DNA of 64,000 nt from Enterobacter asburiae (GCF_024599655.1 NZ_CP102247.1:3348001-3412000); one strand, 5' to 3'. Positions 43,065 to 52,738 are shown, numbered from the stretch's first letter. The notes: generated from the letters alone by a model not told the origin. Translations and numbers: made by a program.

Positions 43065-43910
43065 TCAGCCGCGTCTTGCACGCTGGATATCGCGCACGCG
43101 CTGCTTTTCCGCGCGCGCCATCAAATACCAGGCGATAAATCCGACAATTCCGACCACGCCGAGGATGATAGAGGCCAGGGCGTTGATCTCCGGGTTGACC
43201 CCCATGCGTACGCTGGAGAAGACCAGCATCGGCAGCGTCGTCGCGCCCGGTCCGGAGACAAAGCTGGCGATAACCAGATCGTCCAGCGACAGCGTGAACG
43301 CCAGCAGCCAGCCGGAGATCACCGCCGGCATAATCATCGGCAGGGTGATGATGAAAAAGACCTTCAGCGGCGTCGCGCCAAGATCCATCGCCGCCTCCTC
43401 AATGGAGCGATCCAGCTCGCGCAGGCGCGAGGAGATCACCACCGCCACGTAGGCCGTACAGAAGGTGACGTGCGCCAGCCAGATGGTGAGCATGCCGCGA
43501 TCCGCCGGCCAGCCGATGGCGTGCGCCAGGGCCACGAACAGCAGCAGCAGCGCGAGACCGGTGATCACATCCGGCATCACCAGCGGGGCGGTGATCATAA
43601 AGGCGAACCCGTTCGAGCCGCGAAAACGTCCGAAGCGCACCATCGCCAGCGCGGCGATCGTACCCAGCACCGACGCCATGGTCGCCGCCAGAGCGGCAAT
43701 GGTCAGGCTCAGCCCCACCGCACTCATCATCGCATCATCGTGGAACAGCTCGCTGTACCAGCGCGTCGACCAGCCCGCCCAGACCGTCACCAGCTTGGAG
43801 CTGTTGAAGGAGTAAATCACCAGCATCAGCATCGGCGCATACAGGAAGGTAAAGCCGACAACGAGGATCGCTATCCGCCACGGGGAGCGTACTACCGGTA
43901 AGTTGTTCAT
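43065..43910 (-). CDS. potI: Putrescine ABC transporter permease PotI
   Basis: A 281-residue permease of the PotFGHI putrescine importer. The coupling loop EEAAMDLGATPLKVFFIITLP is clear. A start 14 codons earlier is in frame, but the ATG at 43910 overlaps the potH stop (ATGA) and matches E. coli PotI (MNNLPVVRSPWR). Confidence 0.95.
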   Translation of the reverse strand: MNNLPVVRSPWRIAILVVGFTFLYAPMLMLVIYSFNSSKLVTVWAGWSTRWYSELFHDDAMMSAVGLSLTIAALAATMASVLGTIAALAMVRFGRFRGSNGFAFMITAPLVMPDVITGLALLLLFVALAHAIGWPADRGMLTIWLAHVTFCTAYVAVVISSRLRELDRSIEEAAMDLGATPLKVFFIITLPMIMPAVISGWLLAFTLSLDDLVIASFVSGPGATTLPMLVFSSVRMGVNPEINALASIILGVVGIVGFIAWYLMARAEKQRVRDIQRARRG

Positions 43911-44860
43911 CCGTGATCTCCCATCTGTTTCTGCTGATGCTTGTGGAACCACATGATCGGCACGATCAGCAGCAGTAACATCACAATCGCCACCGCAGAG
44001 GCCACCGGCCAGTCGCGGTTATTGAAGAACTCCTGCCACAGCACGCGGCCAATCATGATGCTGTCCGGGCCGCCGAGCAGTTCCGGGATCACAAACTCCC
44101 CGACCGCCGGGATAAAGACCAGCATTGACCCGGCGATAATGCCGCCTTTGGTCAGCGGGACAATGACGCTGAAGAAGGTTTTTAGCGGACGGGCGCCGAG
44201 ATCGAGCGACGCTTCCACCAGCGAGTAATCAATACGCGTCAGCGCCGTGTAAATCGGCAGCACCATAAACGGCAGATAGGCGTACACAATGCCGATATAG
44301 ACCGCGAGGTTGGTGTGCAGGATCGTCAGCGGCTGATCGATCACCCCAAGCCACATCAGAACGTTATTCAGCACGCCGTTATTTTTCAGGATCCCCATCC
44401 AGGCGTAAACGCGGATCAGGAACGAGGTCCACGACGGCAGGATCACCAGCAGCAGCAGGATATTACGCGTCGACGGCTTGCTGTGCGCCACCGCCCACGC
44501 CAGCGGGTAGCCCATCACCAGGCAGCAGAGCGTCGAGATCGCCGCCACCTGCAGCGACTGCAGATACGCTTCGAAATAGAGCGGATCGTCGGTGAGCTGC
44601 AGGAAATTGCCGAGATTGAGCGTCAGCGTCAGCTGCCCGTCGGCCCAGTCCAGCAGGTTGGTATAGGGCGGGATCGCCCGCGCCATTTCCGCCAGGCTTA
44701 TCTTGAAAACAATCAGGAACGGTAGCAGGAACAGCAGGATCAGCCACACGTACGGCATGGCGATCACCAGCTTGCGGCCGTGTTTCATCTGCATGCGCGT
44801 CAGAAAACCGGCAAAGGCGCCCGGCTTTTCTGCGCGGGCTGGAGGTTCAAGTGTGCTCAT
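43907..44860 (-). CDS. potH: Putrescine ABC transporter permease PotH
   Basis: A 317-residue permease, partner of PotI, with a cytoplasmic N-terminal extension and coupling loop VEASLDLGARPLKTFFSVIVP. It overlaps potI by 4 bp and follows potG after 9 bp. Confidence 0.95.
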   Translation of the reverse strand: MSTLEPPARAEKPGAFAGFLTRMQMKHGRKLVIAMPYVWLILLFLLPFLIVFKISLAEMARAIPPYTNLLDWADGQLTLTLNLGNFLQLTDDPLYFEAYLQSLQVAAISTLCCLVMGYPLAWAVAHSKPSTRNILLLLVILPSWTSFLIRVYAWMGILKNNGVLNNVLMWLGVIDQPLTILHTNLAVYIGIVYAYLPFMVLPIYTALTRIDYSLVEASLDLGARPLKTFFSVIVPLTKGGIIAGSMLVFIPAVGEFVIPELLGGPDSIMIGRVLWQEFFNNRDWPVASAVAIVMLLLLIVPIMWFHKHQQKQMGDHG

Positions 44861-44869
44861 GATCGCTCC

Positions 44870-46003
44870 TTATACCGTCAGCACGACGCAGCTGTCAGCG
44901 TCCCAGCACAGGCGCACTTCGTCACCCCAGGTCGGCTGCCCCTTGCGATAGCGATGTTCGTTCTGTAGCTGCGCGCTGAGCATCTGCCCGCTTTTCAGAC
45001 GCACATGGTAAATAGACAGATCGCCCAGATAGGCAATGTGGACCACTTCGCCCACGGCAAAGTTATAGCCATCGGCAGGCGGATCCTCACAGAGCATGAT
45101 CTTCTCCGGACGCAGCGCGACGTAGACCGGCACGTTATCCACCACCGAGTTATCAGGATCGACCTTAAGCGGATGCTGCAGCCCCGGCGATTCGATGACC
45201 AGCCCATCCTCCTGACGATCTTTCAGCAGCCCTTCGAAGACGTTAACCGAGCCAATGAACTCCGCGCTGTAGCGGGTGGTCGGGTGCTCATAAATCTCTT
45301 CCGGCTCGCCGATCTGCACGAACTTCCCGCGGTTCATGATCGCGATTCGTCCGGCCATGGTCATCGCCTCTTCCTGGTCGTGGGTCACCATCACGCAGGT
45401 CACCCCCACGCGCTCGAGGATATCCACCACTTCGAGCTGCATACGGTCGCGCAGCTTTTTATCCAGCGCGCCCATCGGCTCATCGAGCAGCAATAATTTC
45501 GGCCGTTTTGCCAGACTGCGGGCCAGGGCCACGCGCTGGCGCTGGCCGCCGGAGAGCTGGTGCGGCTTACGCTTCGCGAACTCCTGCATGTGCACCAGGC
45601 TCAGCATTTCGGCCACGCGCGCGGTAATTTCGGCCTTCGGCAGCTTGTCCTGCTTCAGGCCAAAAGCGATGTTCTGCTCCACCGTCATGTGGGGAAACAG
45701 CGCGTAGGACTGGAACATCATGTTAATCGGCCGCTGATACGGCGGCACGCTGGAGAGATCCACGCCATCGAGCATGATTTGCCCGGCGGTGGGCTGTTCA
45801 AAACCGGCCAGCATACGCAGCAGGGTCGATTTACCGCAGCCAGATGCGCCCAGTAGCGCGAAAATTTCGCCTTTGTAGATAGTCAGGCTGACGTCGTCCA
45901 CGGCATGCTGGCCATCGAAAGATTTGGTGAGGTTACGAATTTCAAGAAGCGGGGTCAGCGCTTTACGGACTTTCGCCTGCGGGCGGGGGATCGCGTCATT
46001 CAC
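44870..46003 (-). CDS. potG: Putrescine ABC transporter ATP-binding protein PotG
   Basis: A 377-residue ATPase with Walker A GASGCGKST, signature LSGGQRQR, Walker B LLLLDEPMGALD, H-loop VMVTHDQ and a C-terminal TOBE domain. The start is the GTG at 46003 behind GGAG, which gives the E. coli N terminus (MNDAIPRPQAK); the frame is open to 46027. Confidence 0.95.
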   Translation of the reverse strand: MNDAIPRPQAKVRKALTPLLEIRNLTKSFDGQHAVDDVSLTIYKGEIFALLGASGCGKSTLLRMLAGFEQPTAGQIMLDGVDLSSVPPYQRPINMMFQSYALFPHMTVEQNIAFGLKQDKLPKAEITARVAEMLSLVHMQEFAKRKPHQLSGGQRQRVALARSLAKRPKLLLLDEPMGALDKKLRDRMQLEVVDILERVGVTCVMVTHDQEEAMTMAGRIAIMNRGKFVQIGEPEEIYEHPTTRYSAEFIGSVNVFEGLLKDRQEDGLVIESPGLQHPLKVDPDNSVVDNVPVYVALRPEKIMLCEDPPADGYNFAVGEVVHIAYLGDLSIYHVRLKSGQMLSAQLQNEHRYRKGQPTWGDEVRLCWDADSCVVLTV

Positions 46004-46060
46004 GGGGTGTTCTCCGGCATAGATCAATACTGGTGCAAACGCACCGTCAGGGTGCGCATC

Positions 46061-46130
46061 GCCGGACGGCGCTAACGCCTGCCCGGCCTACGGGTTTTGT
46101 AGGCCCGGTAAGCGATAGCGCCACCGGGCA
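46061..46130. repeat. REP pair between potF and potG
   Basis: GCCGGACGGCGCTAACGCCT...CCCGGCCTAC and GTAGGCCCGGTAAGCG...CCACCGGGC units in inverted order. They separate binding-protein and transporter genes of one operon, a setting where REP hairpins stabilise the upstream mRNA. Confidence 0.85.
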
Positions 46131-46146
46131 ACAACACCAAACGCCG

Positions 46147-47259
46147 TTATTTACCGCTTTTCACCTTGGTCCACGCGCGGGTACGCACGCGGTCAATTTT
46201 TGGATCCTGAACTTTCAGGGTGAAGAGCTTGGCGAACACATCCGCCGGCGGATAGATAGCCGGGTTGTTACGGATTTCTTCGCTTACCAGCGGCACGGAG
46301 GCCTTGTTACCGTTCGCGTAGTAAACGTGGTCGCTGATGTGGGCGATCACCTCAGGACGCATCAGGTAGTTGAGGAACTGATAGGCTTCGTCTTTGTTTT
46401 TCGCATCAGCCGGCATCGCGAAGACGTCGAAGAACGCCAGCGCCCCCTCTTTCGGGATGAAGTAAGAGACGTTCACGCCGTTCTTCGCCTCTTTCGCGCG
46501 GTTAGCCGCCTGCCACACGTCCCCTGCCCAGCCAATCGCGACGCAGATGTCGCCGTTTGCCAGGTCGTTGATGTACTGAGACGAGTGGAAGTAACGAATG
46601 TTTGGACGCAGCTTCAGCAGCAGATCGGTCGCCGGGCCGGTGTAATCATCGGCTTTACTGCTGTTCGGGTCTTTGCCCAGGTAGTTCAGCACGGTGGCGA
46701 AAATCTCTTCCGGCGCATCGAGGAAGGAGACGCCGCAGCTTTTCAGCTTCTCAAGGTTTTCCGGCTTCAGCACCACATCCCAACTGTCCAGCTTGACGTC
46801 CGGGCCCAGCACCGCTTTGACTTTATCAACGTTGTAGCCGATGCCGGTGGTCGCCCACAGGTAAGGCATGGCGTATTTGTTGTCCGGGTCATGCTTAGCC
46901 ACCAGCTTCAGCACTTCCGGATCGAGGTTTTTCCAGTTCGGTAACTTGCTCTTGTCCAGCGGCTGGAAGACGCCTGCCGTCAGCTGGCGCTCGAGGAAGC
47001 TTGCGGAAGGCACCACGAGATCAAACCCGGTGCTGCCCGCCATCAGTTTTCCTTCCAGCACTTCGTTAGAATCGAAAACGTCGTAGACCACTTTAATGCC
47101 GGTCTCTTTTTCAAAATTCGCCACCGTGTCCGGCGCGATATAGTCAGACCAGTTGTAAACGTGCAGCGTTTTTTGTTCCGCAGCGAGCGTGCCGGCAGAG
47201 ACGGCCATCAGAGCACCCGCAACCAGACCCGATAACCATTTTTTATTCAAGGCGATCAT
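46147..47259 (-). CDS. potF: Putrescine-binding periplasmic protein PotF
   Basis: A 370-residue SBP family 1 protein with a 26-residue signal peptide (MIALNKKWLSGLVAGALMAV... ending TLAA). Recognised by LHVYNWSDYIAPDT and ATTGIGYNVDKV. In E. coli it binds putrescine for PotGHI. First gene of potFGHI. Confidence 0.96.
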   Translation of the reverse strand: MIALNKKWLSGLVAGALMAVSAGTLAAEQKTLHVYNWSDYIAPDTVANFEKETGIKVVYDVFDSNEVLEGKLMAGSTGFDLVVPSASFLERQLTAGVFQPLDKSKLPNWKNLDPEVLKLVAKHDPDNKYAMPYLWATTGIGYNVDKVKAVLGPDVKLDSWDVVLKPENLEKLKSCGVSFLDAPEEIFATVLNYLGKDPNSSKADDYTGPATDLLLKLRPNIRYFHSSQYINDLANGDICVAIGWAGDVWQAANRAKEAKNGVNVSYFIPKEGALAFFDVFAMPADAKNKDEAYQFLNYLMRPEVIAHISDHVYYANGNKASVPLVSEEIRNNPAIYPPADVFAKLFTLKVQDPKIDRVRTRAWTKVKSGK

Positions 47260-47610
47260 ATCTTTATTCCTTCTGAAAGCTCGTTAACAAACGAACTAAA
47301 ACTGTGCAATCTGAAGATATGCAATAATCATGCATAGTTTGTCGCTCTGCCCAAAATAAAAAGAAACCTCTTTACCCGGCAGTTTCCGCTCGCTTTTTTA
47401 AGCACCGCAAGAATAACTGTAGCCCGTGTCTCCGGCTATAGCCCAGACGAAAAAACGCCTTTTATCAATTTTTTATGCAGGTTATGTCTACGTGATAAGC
47501 CGAAACGGCCTTCAGGGAGGTGAAAAATTCTTTAAAGAAAGGTTAAAAGCAGCAGAAAAAATGGCCTTCTGCAGCCGCTATGGCAGCGACTGCGCAAAAG
47601 TCAGACAGGC
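47260..47610. promoter_or_regulatory. Intergenic region ahead of potF
   Basis: 351 bp without a credible gene. It must hold the potF promoter; ATGCA-N7-TGCAT (near 47318-47334) is a small inverted repeat of unknown meaning. A 62-codon plus-strand frame here has no proper start site and is not called. Confidence 0.4.
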
Positions 47611-48087
47611 TTAGTGGAGAAAATTGGGAGATGCATCATTATTCTCTGCATCATCTTCCGCGCTATACAGCAGATGGTGTGCATTGGCTTCCATCATGAC
47701 CATGGAAATTTGCTCTTCACTCAAGCGCATAAACCAGGCGAACTGCTTGAAGGACAGCCCGGCACCGGAGAATAAAGACTGGCAAACGACCAGTTTTGGC
47801 AGATTATCATCCTGTATGTCGAGAAATGCTTTCACCGTCAAAGAACTGGCGTTGATCGCCGACAGGTCGGAGGCCAGCGCCAGCAGCGCAGACGGCTTCA
47901 CTTCGGCCAGCGCGGAGAAAAGGATCACGTCGTTAATGAGATCGATTTTGGCATCGAAAATGCCGTCGAAATTCTGCATATGAGGCAGATGCAGCGCCTG
48001 GCAGGAATCGCATTCGAAGAACGTAATTCCGGCATCATCAAGCCATTGACGTAACGTATCCAGTGTAGGTACGACCTGTAAATCCAT
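47611..48087 (-). CDS. ybjN: YbjN, sensory-transduction-regulator family protein
   Basis: A 158-residue cytoplasmic protein with the DUF1790/YbjN pattern: FFECDSCQALHLPHMQNFDG at the start, ASSLTVKAFLDIQDDNLPK in the middle. E. coli YbjN affects motility and suppresses some temperature-sensitive growth defects. Located between potF and rimK as in E. coli. Confidence 0.93.
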   Translation of the reverse strand: MDLQVVPTLDTLRQWLDDAGITFFECDSCQALHLPHMQNFDGIFDAKIDLINDVILFSALAEVKPSALLALASDLSAINASSLTVKAFLDIQDDNLPKLVVCQSLFSGAGLSFKQFAWFMRLSEEQISMVMMEANAHHLLYSAEDDAENNDASPNFLH

Positions 48088-48150
48088 CGCTGTGCAGCCT
48101 CTTTAGTAAAAACTTCGCATAGGGTACTCAAAAAGCGCGCGGTAATCCAT

Positions 48151-49052
48151 TTAACCGCCCGTTTTCAGACAGTAACCCGGCGTGGCATGACGCTCGATCC
48201 ATGAGATCATTTTACCCGCAATATCGACACCTGTGGTTTTTTCCACGCCTTCCAGCCCCGGCGAGGCATTCACCTCCATGACCAGCGGCCCCGCGTCGCC
48301 CGCAGAAGATCTACGCCCGCTACGTCCAGCCCCAGAGTTTGCGCCGCTTTGACGGCAATTTCCCGTTCGCGATCGCTGATATCAGCGATTCTTGCAATGC
48401 CGCCCCGGTGAAGGTTAGAGCGGAAATCTCCCTCTTTCGCCTGGCGCTCAATGGCCGCCACTACTTCATTTCCGACCACGAAGCAGCGAATATCGCGCCC
48501 TTTCGCCTCTTCGATGTACTCCTGCACCAGAATGTGGGCATTCAGTCCCCGAAAGGCGTCAATCACGCTCTCCGCCGCCTGGCGCGTCTCCGCCAACACC
48601 ACGCCAATGCCCTGCGTACCTTCCACCAGCTTGATGACCAGCGGCGCACCGCCCACCATGTCGATAAGATCGCTGGTGTCGTCAGGTGAATGGGCAATAC
48701 CCGTGACAGGGAGATCGATCCCCTGACGGGCGAGCAGCTGCAGCGAGCGCAGCTTGTCGCGGGCGCGGGATATGGCGACGGATTCGTTGAGCGGATAGCT
48801 GCCCAGCATCTCGAACTGGCGCAGCGCGGCGGTGCCGTAGTAGGTAATCTGGGAGCCGATGCGGGGGATGACCGCATCAAAATGCGGCAGCTTGCGGCCT
48901 TTGTAGTGAATCGACGAGGCGGCCGGGTCGATGTTCATATAGCAGGACATCGGGTCGAGGATCTCAACCTGATGCCCGCGTTTCGCCGCCGCCTCACGCA
49001 GGCGTTTACATGAATAGAGCGTTCCATCCCGGGACAATATGGCAATTTTCAC
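48151..49052 (-). pseudogene. rimK: rimK, ribosomal protein S6 glutamate ligase, interrupted by a one-base deletion
   Basis: RimK adds glutamates to the C terminus of ribosomal protein S6. From a GTG at 49052 (behind GAGGT) the frame matches E. coli RimK for about 250 residues, including the ATP-grasp segment VIKLVEGTQGIGVVLAE and QEYIEEAKGRDIR. It then shifts near 48284-48292 (AGCGGCCCCGCG on the plus strand), ends in RGRWSWR and stops at 48270. Adding one base in this GC run restores the family's MEVNASPGLEGIEKTTG end and a stop at 48151; the span is then 903 nt, exactly 300 codons plus stop. The lost part holds the metal-binding E and N of the ATP-grasp site, so the 260-residue product should be inactive. 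A sequencing error in the G/C run is possible. Confidence 0.85.
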
Positions 49053-49121
49053 CCTGCACCTCTCTGAAGACATGGAAAAAGCCTGCGTATCATATACGCA
49101 GGCAAGCGCAGGAGGAATGGA

Positions 49122-49844
49122 CTATCGCGTCGCCCATCCCTGTTTGTGCAGGTAATCAAGAATAAACGGGCGATTTTCTTTAATGATGGTGCGACGAATA
49201 TGGTCAGTCCAGGTATCGCGACGGTTATTGCTGCCGCGCGTCATGTAGTAGTTCGCCAGCTCTTCATCATAGTGATTCAGGACGTCCTGATCGACCGGCT
49301 GGTAGTGGTTTTCGTGCACCAGCATCGCCGCAGGAATGCGCGGCTTGAGGTCCGGGTTATCCGCAGGCCAGCCGAGGCACAGGCCGAACAGCGGCAGCAC
49401 GTGTTTTGGCAGCTTCAGCAGCTCGGTCACGTTTTCGATGTTGTTACGCAGACCGCCGATGTAGACGCCGCCTAACCCCAGCGACTCCGCCGCCGTGAAG
49501 GCGTTTTGCGCCATCAGCGCGGTATCCACCACGCCCAGCAGCAGCTGTTCGGCCAGCCCCAGCTCGGCCTCAGGGCAGATCTGCAGGTGGCGGTTAAAGT
49601 CGGCGCAGAACACCCAGAACTCCGCCGCCTGAGCCACGTGCTTCTGCCCGCCGGTCAGCGTGACCAGCTGCTCGCGCATGGCCGGGTCGGTGATGCGGAT
49701 AATGGAACTGCACTGCAGAAAGCTGGAGCTGGAGGTCGCCCTGGCGCTGTCAATTATCGCGGCACGCTGAGCCTCGGTAATCGGCTCATCGGTGAAGTGG
49801 CGAATGGAACGGTGGGAACGGAGCAGGTCAATCGTTGGTGTCAT
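49122..49844 (-). CDS. nfsA: Oxygen-insensitive NADPH nitroreductase NfsA
   Basis: A 240-residue FMN flavoprotein that reduces nitroaromatics and chromate with NADPH. Recognised by the N-terminal HRSIRHFTDEPI, ATSSSSFLQCSSIIRI and LGLGGVYIGGLRNN FMN/substrate segments and LGWPADNPDLKPRIP. In E. coli ybjC precedes it; only 184 bp separate nfsA from grxA here and no ybjC frame is present. Confidence 0.96.
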   Translation of the reverse strand: MTPTIDLLRSHRSIRHFTDEPITEAQRAAIIDSARATSSSSFLQCSSIIRITDPAMREQLVTLTGGQKHVAQAAEFWVFCADFNRHLQICPEAELGLAEQLLLGVVDTALMAQNAFTAAESLGLGGVYIGGLRNNIENVTELLKLPKHVLPLFGLCLGWPADNPDLKPRIPAAMLVHENHYQPVDQDVLNHYDEELANYYMTRGSNNRRDTWTDHIRRTIIKENRPFILDYLHKQGWATR

Positions 49845-50028
49845 CTTGTCTCTCTTTGTCTTGCTTAAACCTTATGCCAGCCAGTATAGGCAATGATTTA
49901 CGTGATGTAATTGGCGAAACATAGCCTGACTGTATCAAAGCGACAGGCGAAACCTTCTTTAATGGCGGCAGGTTATCGGGCACTATATGTCCTATTCGCC
50001 GTCAGGCTTGTTTTTTGAGGAGAGAGAA

Positions 50029-50298
50029 ATGTTTGCAGTAATTTTTGGTCGTCCAGGGTGCCCTTACTGTGTGCGCGCGAAAGAGCTGGCTGAGAAACTG
50101 ACCGAAGAGCGCGATGACTTCAACTTCCGCTACGTGGATATCCACGCGGAAGGCATCACCAAAGCGGATCTCGAAAAAACCGTCGGCAAGCCGGTTGAAA
50201 CCGTACCGCAGATCTTCCTCGATCAGAAACACATCGGCGGCTGCACTGACTTTGAAGCTTACGCCAAAGAACATCTGGGCCTGTTTGCCGCTCAGTAA
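50029..50298 (+). CDS. grxA: Glutaredoxin 1
   Basis: An 89-residue thiol-disulfide reductant for ribonucleotide reductase and other targets. The active site is GCPYC at residues 10-14 region; the GSH-binding TVPQIF and GGCTDFE motifs follow. The ATG at 50029 behind GAGGAGAG is preferred to an upstream start at 49987. It differs from E. coli GrxA by a short C-terminal extension. OxyR-controlled in E. coli. Confidence 0.95.
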   Translation: MFAVIFGRPGCPYCVRAKELAEKLTEERDDFNFRYVDIHAEGITKADLEKTVGKPVETVPQIFLDQKHIGGCTDFEAYAKEHLGLFAAQ

Positions 50299-50303
50299 TG
50301 CTA

Positions 50304-50330
50304 AAACGCCCTCACCCTGAGGGCGTTTTT
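50304..50330. terminator. Bidirectional terminator between grxA and ybjM
   Basis: An 11-bp stem AAACGCCCTCA / TGAGGGCGTTT with a CCC loop and T/A runs on both sides; it overlaps the ybjM stop. Confidence 0.9.
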
Positions 50331-50703
50331 AATTGTGGTGCCGTCGATGCTTAATCAGACTGCACACAAACAAATAGCACAGCGCGCCAAGGGCGCACCA
50401 GAAGACGCCGCTCAGCAACCACGCCAGCTCCTGCCAGAAACTTCTCGTCGACACATACAGCAAGCGCATCAGCAGCAGACACAGCGGTGCCGCCAGTATG
50501 GCGCCCAGCAGCGGTTTCGCCACCTCCCCTTTACGGGAGAGAAAACTGGCCGCGGCACCCGGCAGCGTAAAAAAGAGCAGCCCCAGCTCCGGATGGCCCG
50601 ACGCCCTGAATGCCCCTTTCACATTAAAAGCGAGCGACATGCACACGACGGTGAACAGCAAAAAGCAGCTGATCACCCCCGCCCAGTTTCGTTTAATGTT
50701 CAA
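50329..50703 (-). CDS. ybjM: YbjM, small inner-membrane protein
   Basis: A 124-residue protein with about four membrane helices, matching E. coli YbjM (GAFRASGHPELGLLFFTLPGA and TRSFWQELAWLLSGVFWCALG segments). The start is taken as the TTG at 50703: AGGAGGA lies 4-5 nt before it and the length then equals E. coli within one residue. The in-frame ATG at 50730 would place the ribosome site inside the coding region. No function is known. Confidence 0.88.
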   Translation of the reverse strand: MNIKRNWAGVISCFLLFTVVCMSLAFNVKGAFRASGHPELGLLFFTLPGAAASFLSRKGEVAKPLLGAILAAPLCLLLMRLLYVSTRSFWQELAWLLSGVFWCALGALCYLFVCSLIKHRRHHN

Positions 50704-50976
50704 ACTATCCTCCTGACTTATCTCTATCAAATATACCTTCGTCGGGTAGACGCCCAGTCAGATAAAGCAGTGCGGCAATCCTTGCCAAAGTACGCACAGG
50801 GTGATGCGATAATCAGTAGCTGTCAGTAGCTAATGCGATTAAACTACACGCCAGCTAATGTTTTAGGGAATAAAGCAGGAAACAGGGAGCGTTAACGCCT
50901 TTCCCTGACCCAGAAAACAGTAGCCCAAATAGTCCTTTCATTCAACAACTTACTGGTAAACAAGAAGTTAGCCTCC

Positions 50977-52662
50977 GTGAATATAAACGTCGCAGACTTG
51001 TTAAATGGGAATTACATCCTGTTATTATTTGTGGTACTGGCGCTGGGCCTTTGCCTGGGTAAATTGCGCCTGGGTTCAGTTCAACTTGGTAATTCCATTG
51101 GCGTTTTAGTCGTCTCCCTATTATTAGGCCAGCAGCACTTCAGCATTAACACGGACGCGCTCAACTTAGGTTTTATGCTGTTTATTTTTTGTGTTGGCGT
51201 GGAAGCAGGACCGAACTTTTTTTCAATTTTCTTCCGCGACGGCAAAAATTATCTGATGCTGGCGCTGGTGATGGTCGGCAGCGCGCTGCTGATCGCCTTA
51301 GGGCTGGGTAAACTGTTTGGCTGGGATATCGGGTTAACGGCCGGTATGCTGGCAGGCTCCATGACCTCCACCCCCGTGCTCGTGGGTGCCGGTGATACCC
51401 TTCGCCATTCCGGCATGGCTGGCGCGCAGCTCTCTACCGCGCTCGACCACCTGAGCCTCGGCTATGCCCTGACCTATCTGATTGGTCTGGTGAGCCTGAT
51501 CGTCGGTGCACGCTACCTGCCAAAACTGCAGCACCAGGATCTGCAGACCAGCGCCCAGCAAATCGCACGCGAGCGCGGCCTGGATACCGATTCCAAACGT
51601 AAAGTCTATCTCCCGGTGATCCGCGCCTATCGCGTTGGACCGGAGCTGGTGGCATGGGCTGACGGCAAAAACCTGCGCGAGCTGGGGATTTACCGCCAGA
51701 CAGGCTGCTACATCGAACGTATCCGCCGCAACGGCATTCTGGCGAACCCGGACGGCGACGCGGTACTGCAGATGGGCGACGACATTGCGCTGGTGGGTTA
51801 CCCGGACGCCCACGCCCGTCTTGACCCGAGCTTCCGTAACGGCAAAGAGGTGTTCGACCGCGACCTGCTCGACATGCGTATCGTCACCGAAGAGATCGTG
51901 GTGAAAAACCATAACGCCGTGGGCCGCCGTCTGGCGCAGCTGAAGCTGACCGACCACGGCTGCTTCCTCAACCGCGTGATCCGCAGCCAGATTGAGATGC
52001 CTATCGATGATAACGTCGTGCTCAACAAAGGCGACGTTCTGCAGGTCAGCGGCGACGCGCGACGCGTGAAAACCGTTGCCGACCGCATTGGCTTTATCTC
52101 CATTCACAGCCAGGTCACCGACCTGCTGGCCTTCTGCGCCTTCTTTATCGTCGGCCTGATGATCGGGATGATCACCTTCCAGTTCAGCAACTTCAGTTTC
52201 GGCATCGGTAACGCCGCCGGGCTGCTGTTTGCCGGGATCATGCTGGGCTTCCTGCGAGCGAACCACCCGACTTTCGGCTACATTCCCCAGGGTGCGCTGA
52301 ACATGGTGAAAGAGTTCGGTCTGATGGTCTTTATGGCAGGCGTGGGCTTAAGCGCGGGTAGCGGTATCGGCCACAGCCTGGGTGCCGTCGGCTGGCAGAT
52401 GCTGGTGTCTGGACTTATCGTCAGCCTGGTGCCGGTCGTTATCTGCTTCCTCTTCGGCGCCTACGTGCTGCGCATGAACCGCGCCCTGCTCTTCGGGGCG
52501 ATGATGGGCGCGCGTACCTGTGCGCCGGCCATGGAAATCATCAGCGATACCGCGCGCAGCAACATCCCGGCGCTGGGGTATGCGGGCACGTACGCTATCG
52601 CTAACGTACTGCTGACGCTGGCGGGTACGCTGATTATCATCATCTGGCCTGGACTCGGATAA
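50977..52662 (+). CDS. ybjL: YbjL, aspartate:alanine exchanger family transporter
   Basis: A 561-residue membrane protein of the AAEx family. Two hydrophobic AspT-type halves flank two central RCK/TrkA-C domains (VGPELVAWADGKNLRELGI; VVKNHNAVGRRLAQLKL). The first half has GMLAGSMTSTPVLVGAGDTLRHSG and the second GARTCAPAMEII, the matched re-entrant motifs. It begins at a GTG as in E. coli; the substrate is not established. rybB follows on the same strand. Confidence 0.94.
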   Translation: MNINVADLLNGNYILLLFVVLALGLCLGKLRLGSVQLGNSIGVLVVSLLLGQQHFSINTDALNLGFMLFIFCVGVEAGPNFFSIFFRDGKNYLMLALVMVGSALLIALGLGKLFGWDIGLTAGMLAGSMTSTPVLVGAGDTLRHSGMAGAQLSTALDHLSLGYALTYLIGLVSLIVGARYLPKLQHQDLQTSAQQIARERGLDTDSKRKVYLPVIRAYRVGPELVAWADGKNLRELGIYRQTGCYIERIRRNGILANPDGDAVLQMGDDIALVGYPDAHARLDPSFRNGKEVFDRDLLDMRIVTEEIVVKNHNAVGRRLAQLKLTDHGCFLNRVIRSQIEMPIDDNVVLNKGDVLQVSGDARRVKTVADRIGFISIHSQVTDLLAFCAFFIVGLMIGMITFQFSNFSFGIGNAAGLLFAGIMLGFLRANHPTFGYIPQGALNMVKEFGLMVFMAGVGLSAGSGIGHSLGAVGWQMLVSGLIVSLVPVVICFLFGAYVLRMNRALLFGAMMGARTCAPAMEIISDTARSNIPALGYAGTYAIANVLLTLAGTLIIIIWPGLG

Positions 52663-52704
52663 CTCCTAAGAATGCGCGTATCGGAAAATATTTTTGTTAC
52701 GCGC

Positions 52705-52732
52705 AGAACTTTTTTATCAGGGGGCAGTCATA
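52705..52732 (+). promoter_or_regulatory. Sigma-E promoter of rybB
   Basis: AGAACTT (52705-52711), 15 bp, GTCATA (52727-52732), 6 bp before the RNA start. This fits the sigma-E consensus GGAACTT-N15/16-GTCTAA and the known sigma-E control of rybB. Confidence 0.85.
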
Positions 52733-52738
52733 ACTAGT

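Noticed and set aside
47426..47614. A 62-codon plus-strand frame ahead of potF
   Set aside because: No proper ribosome site at its start and no family resemblance; GGGAGGTGAAAA inside it is not followed by a start codon.
44870..49052. Possible rearrangement, because pot, ybjN, rimK and nfsA are on the minus strand
   Set aside because: The whole backbone is simply inverted relative to the E. coli map; gene order is unchanged.
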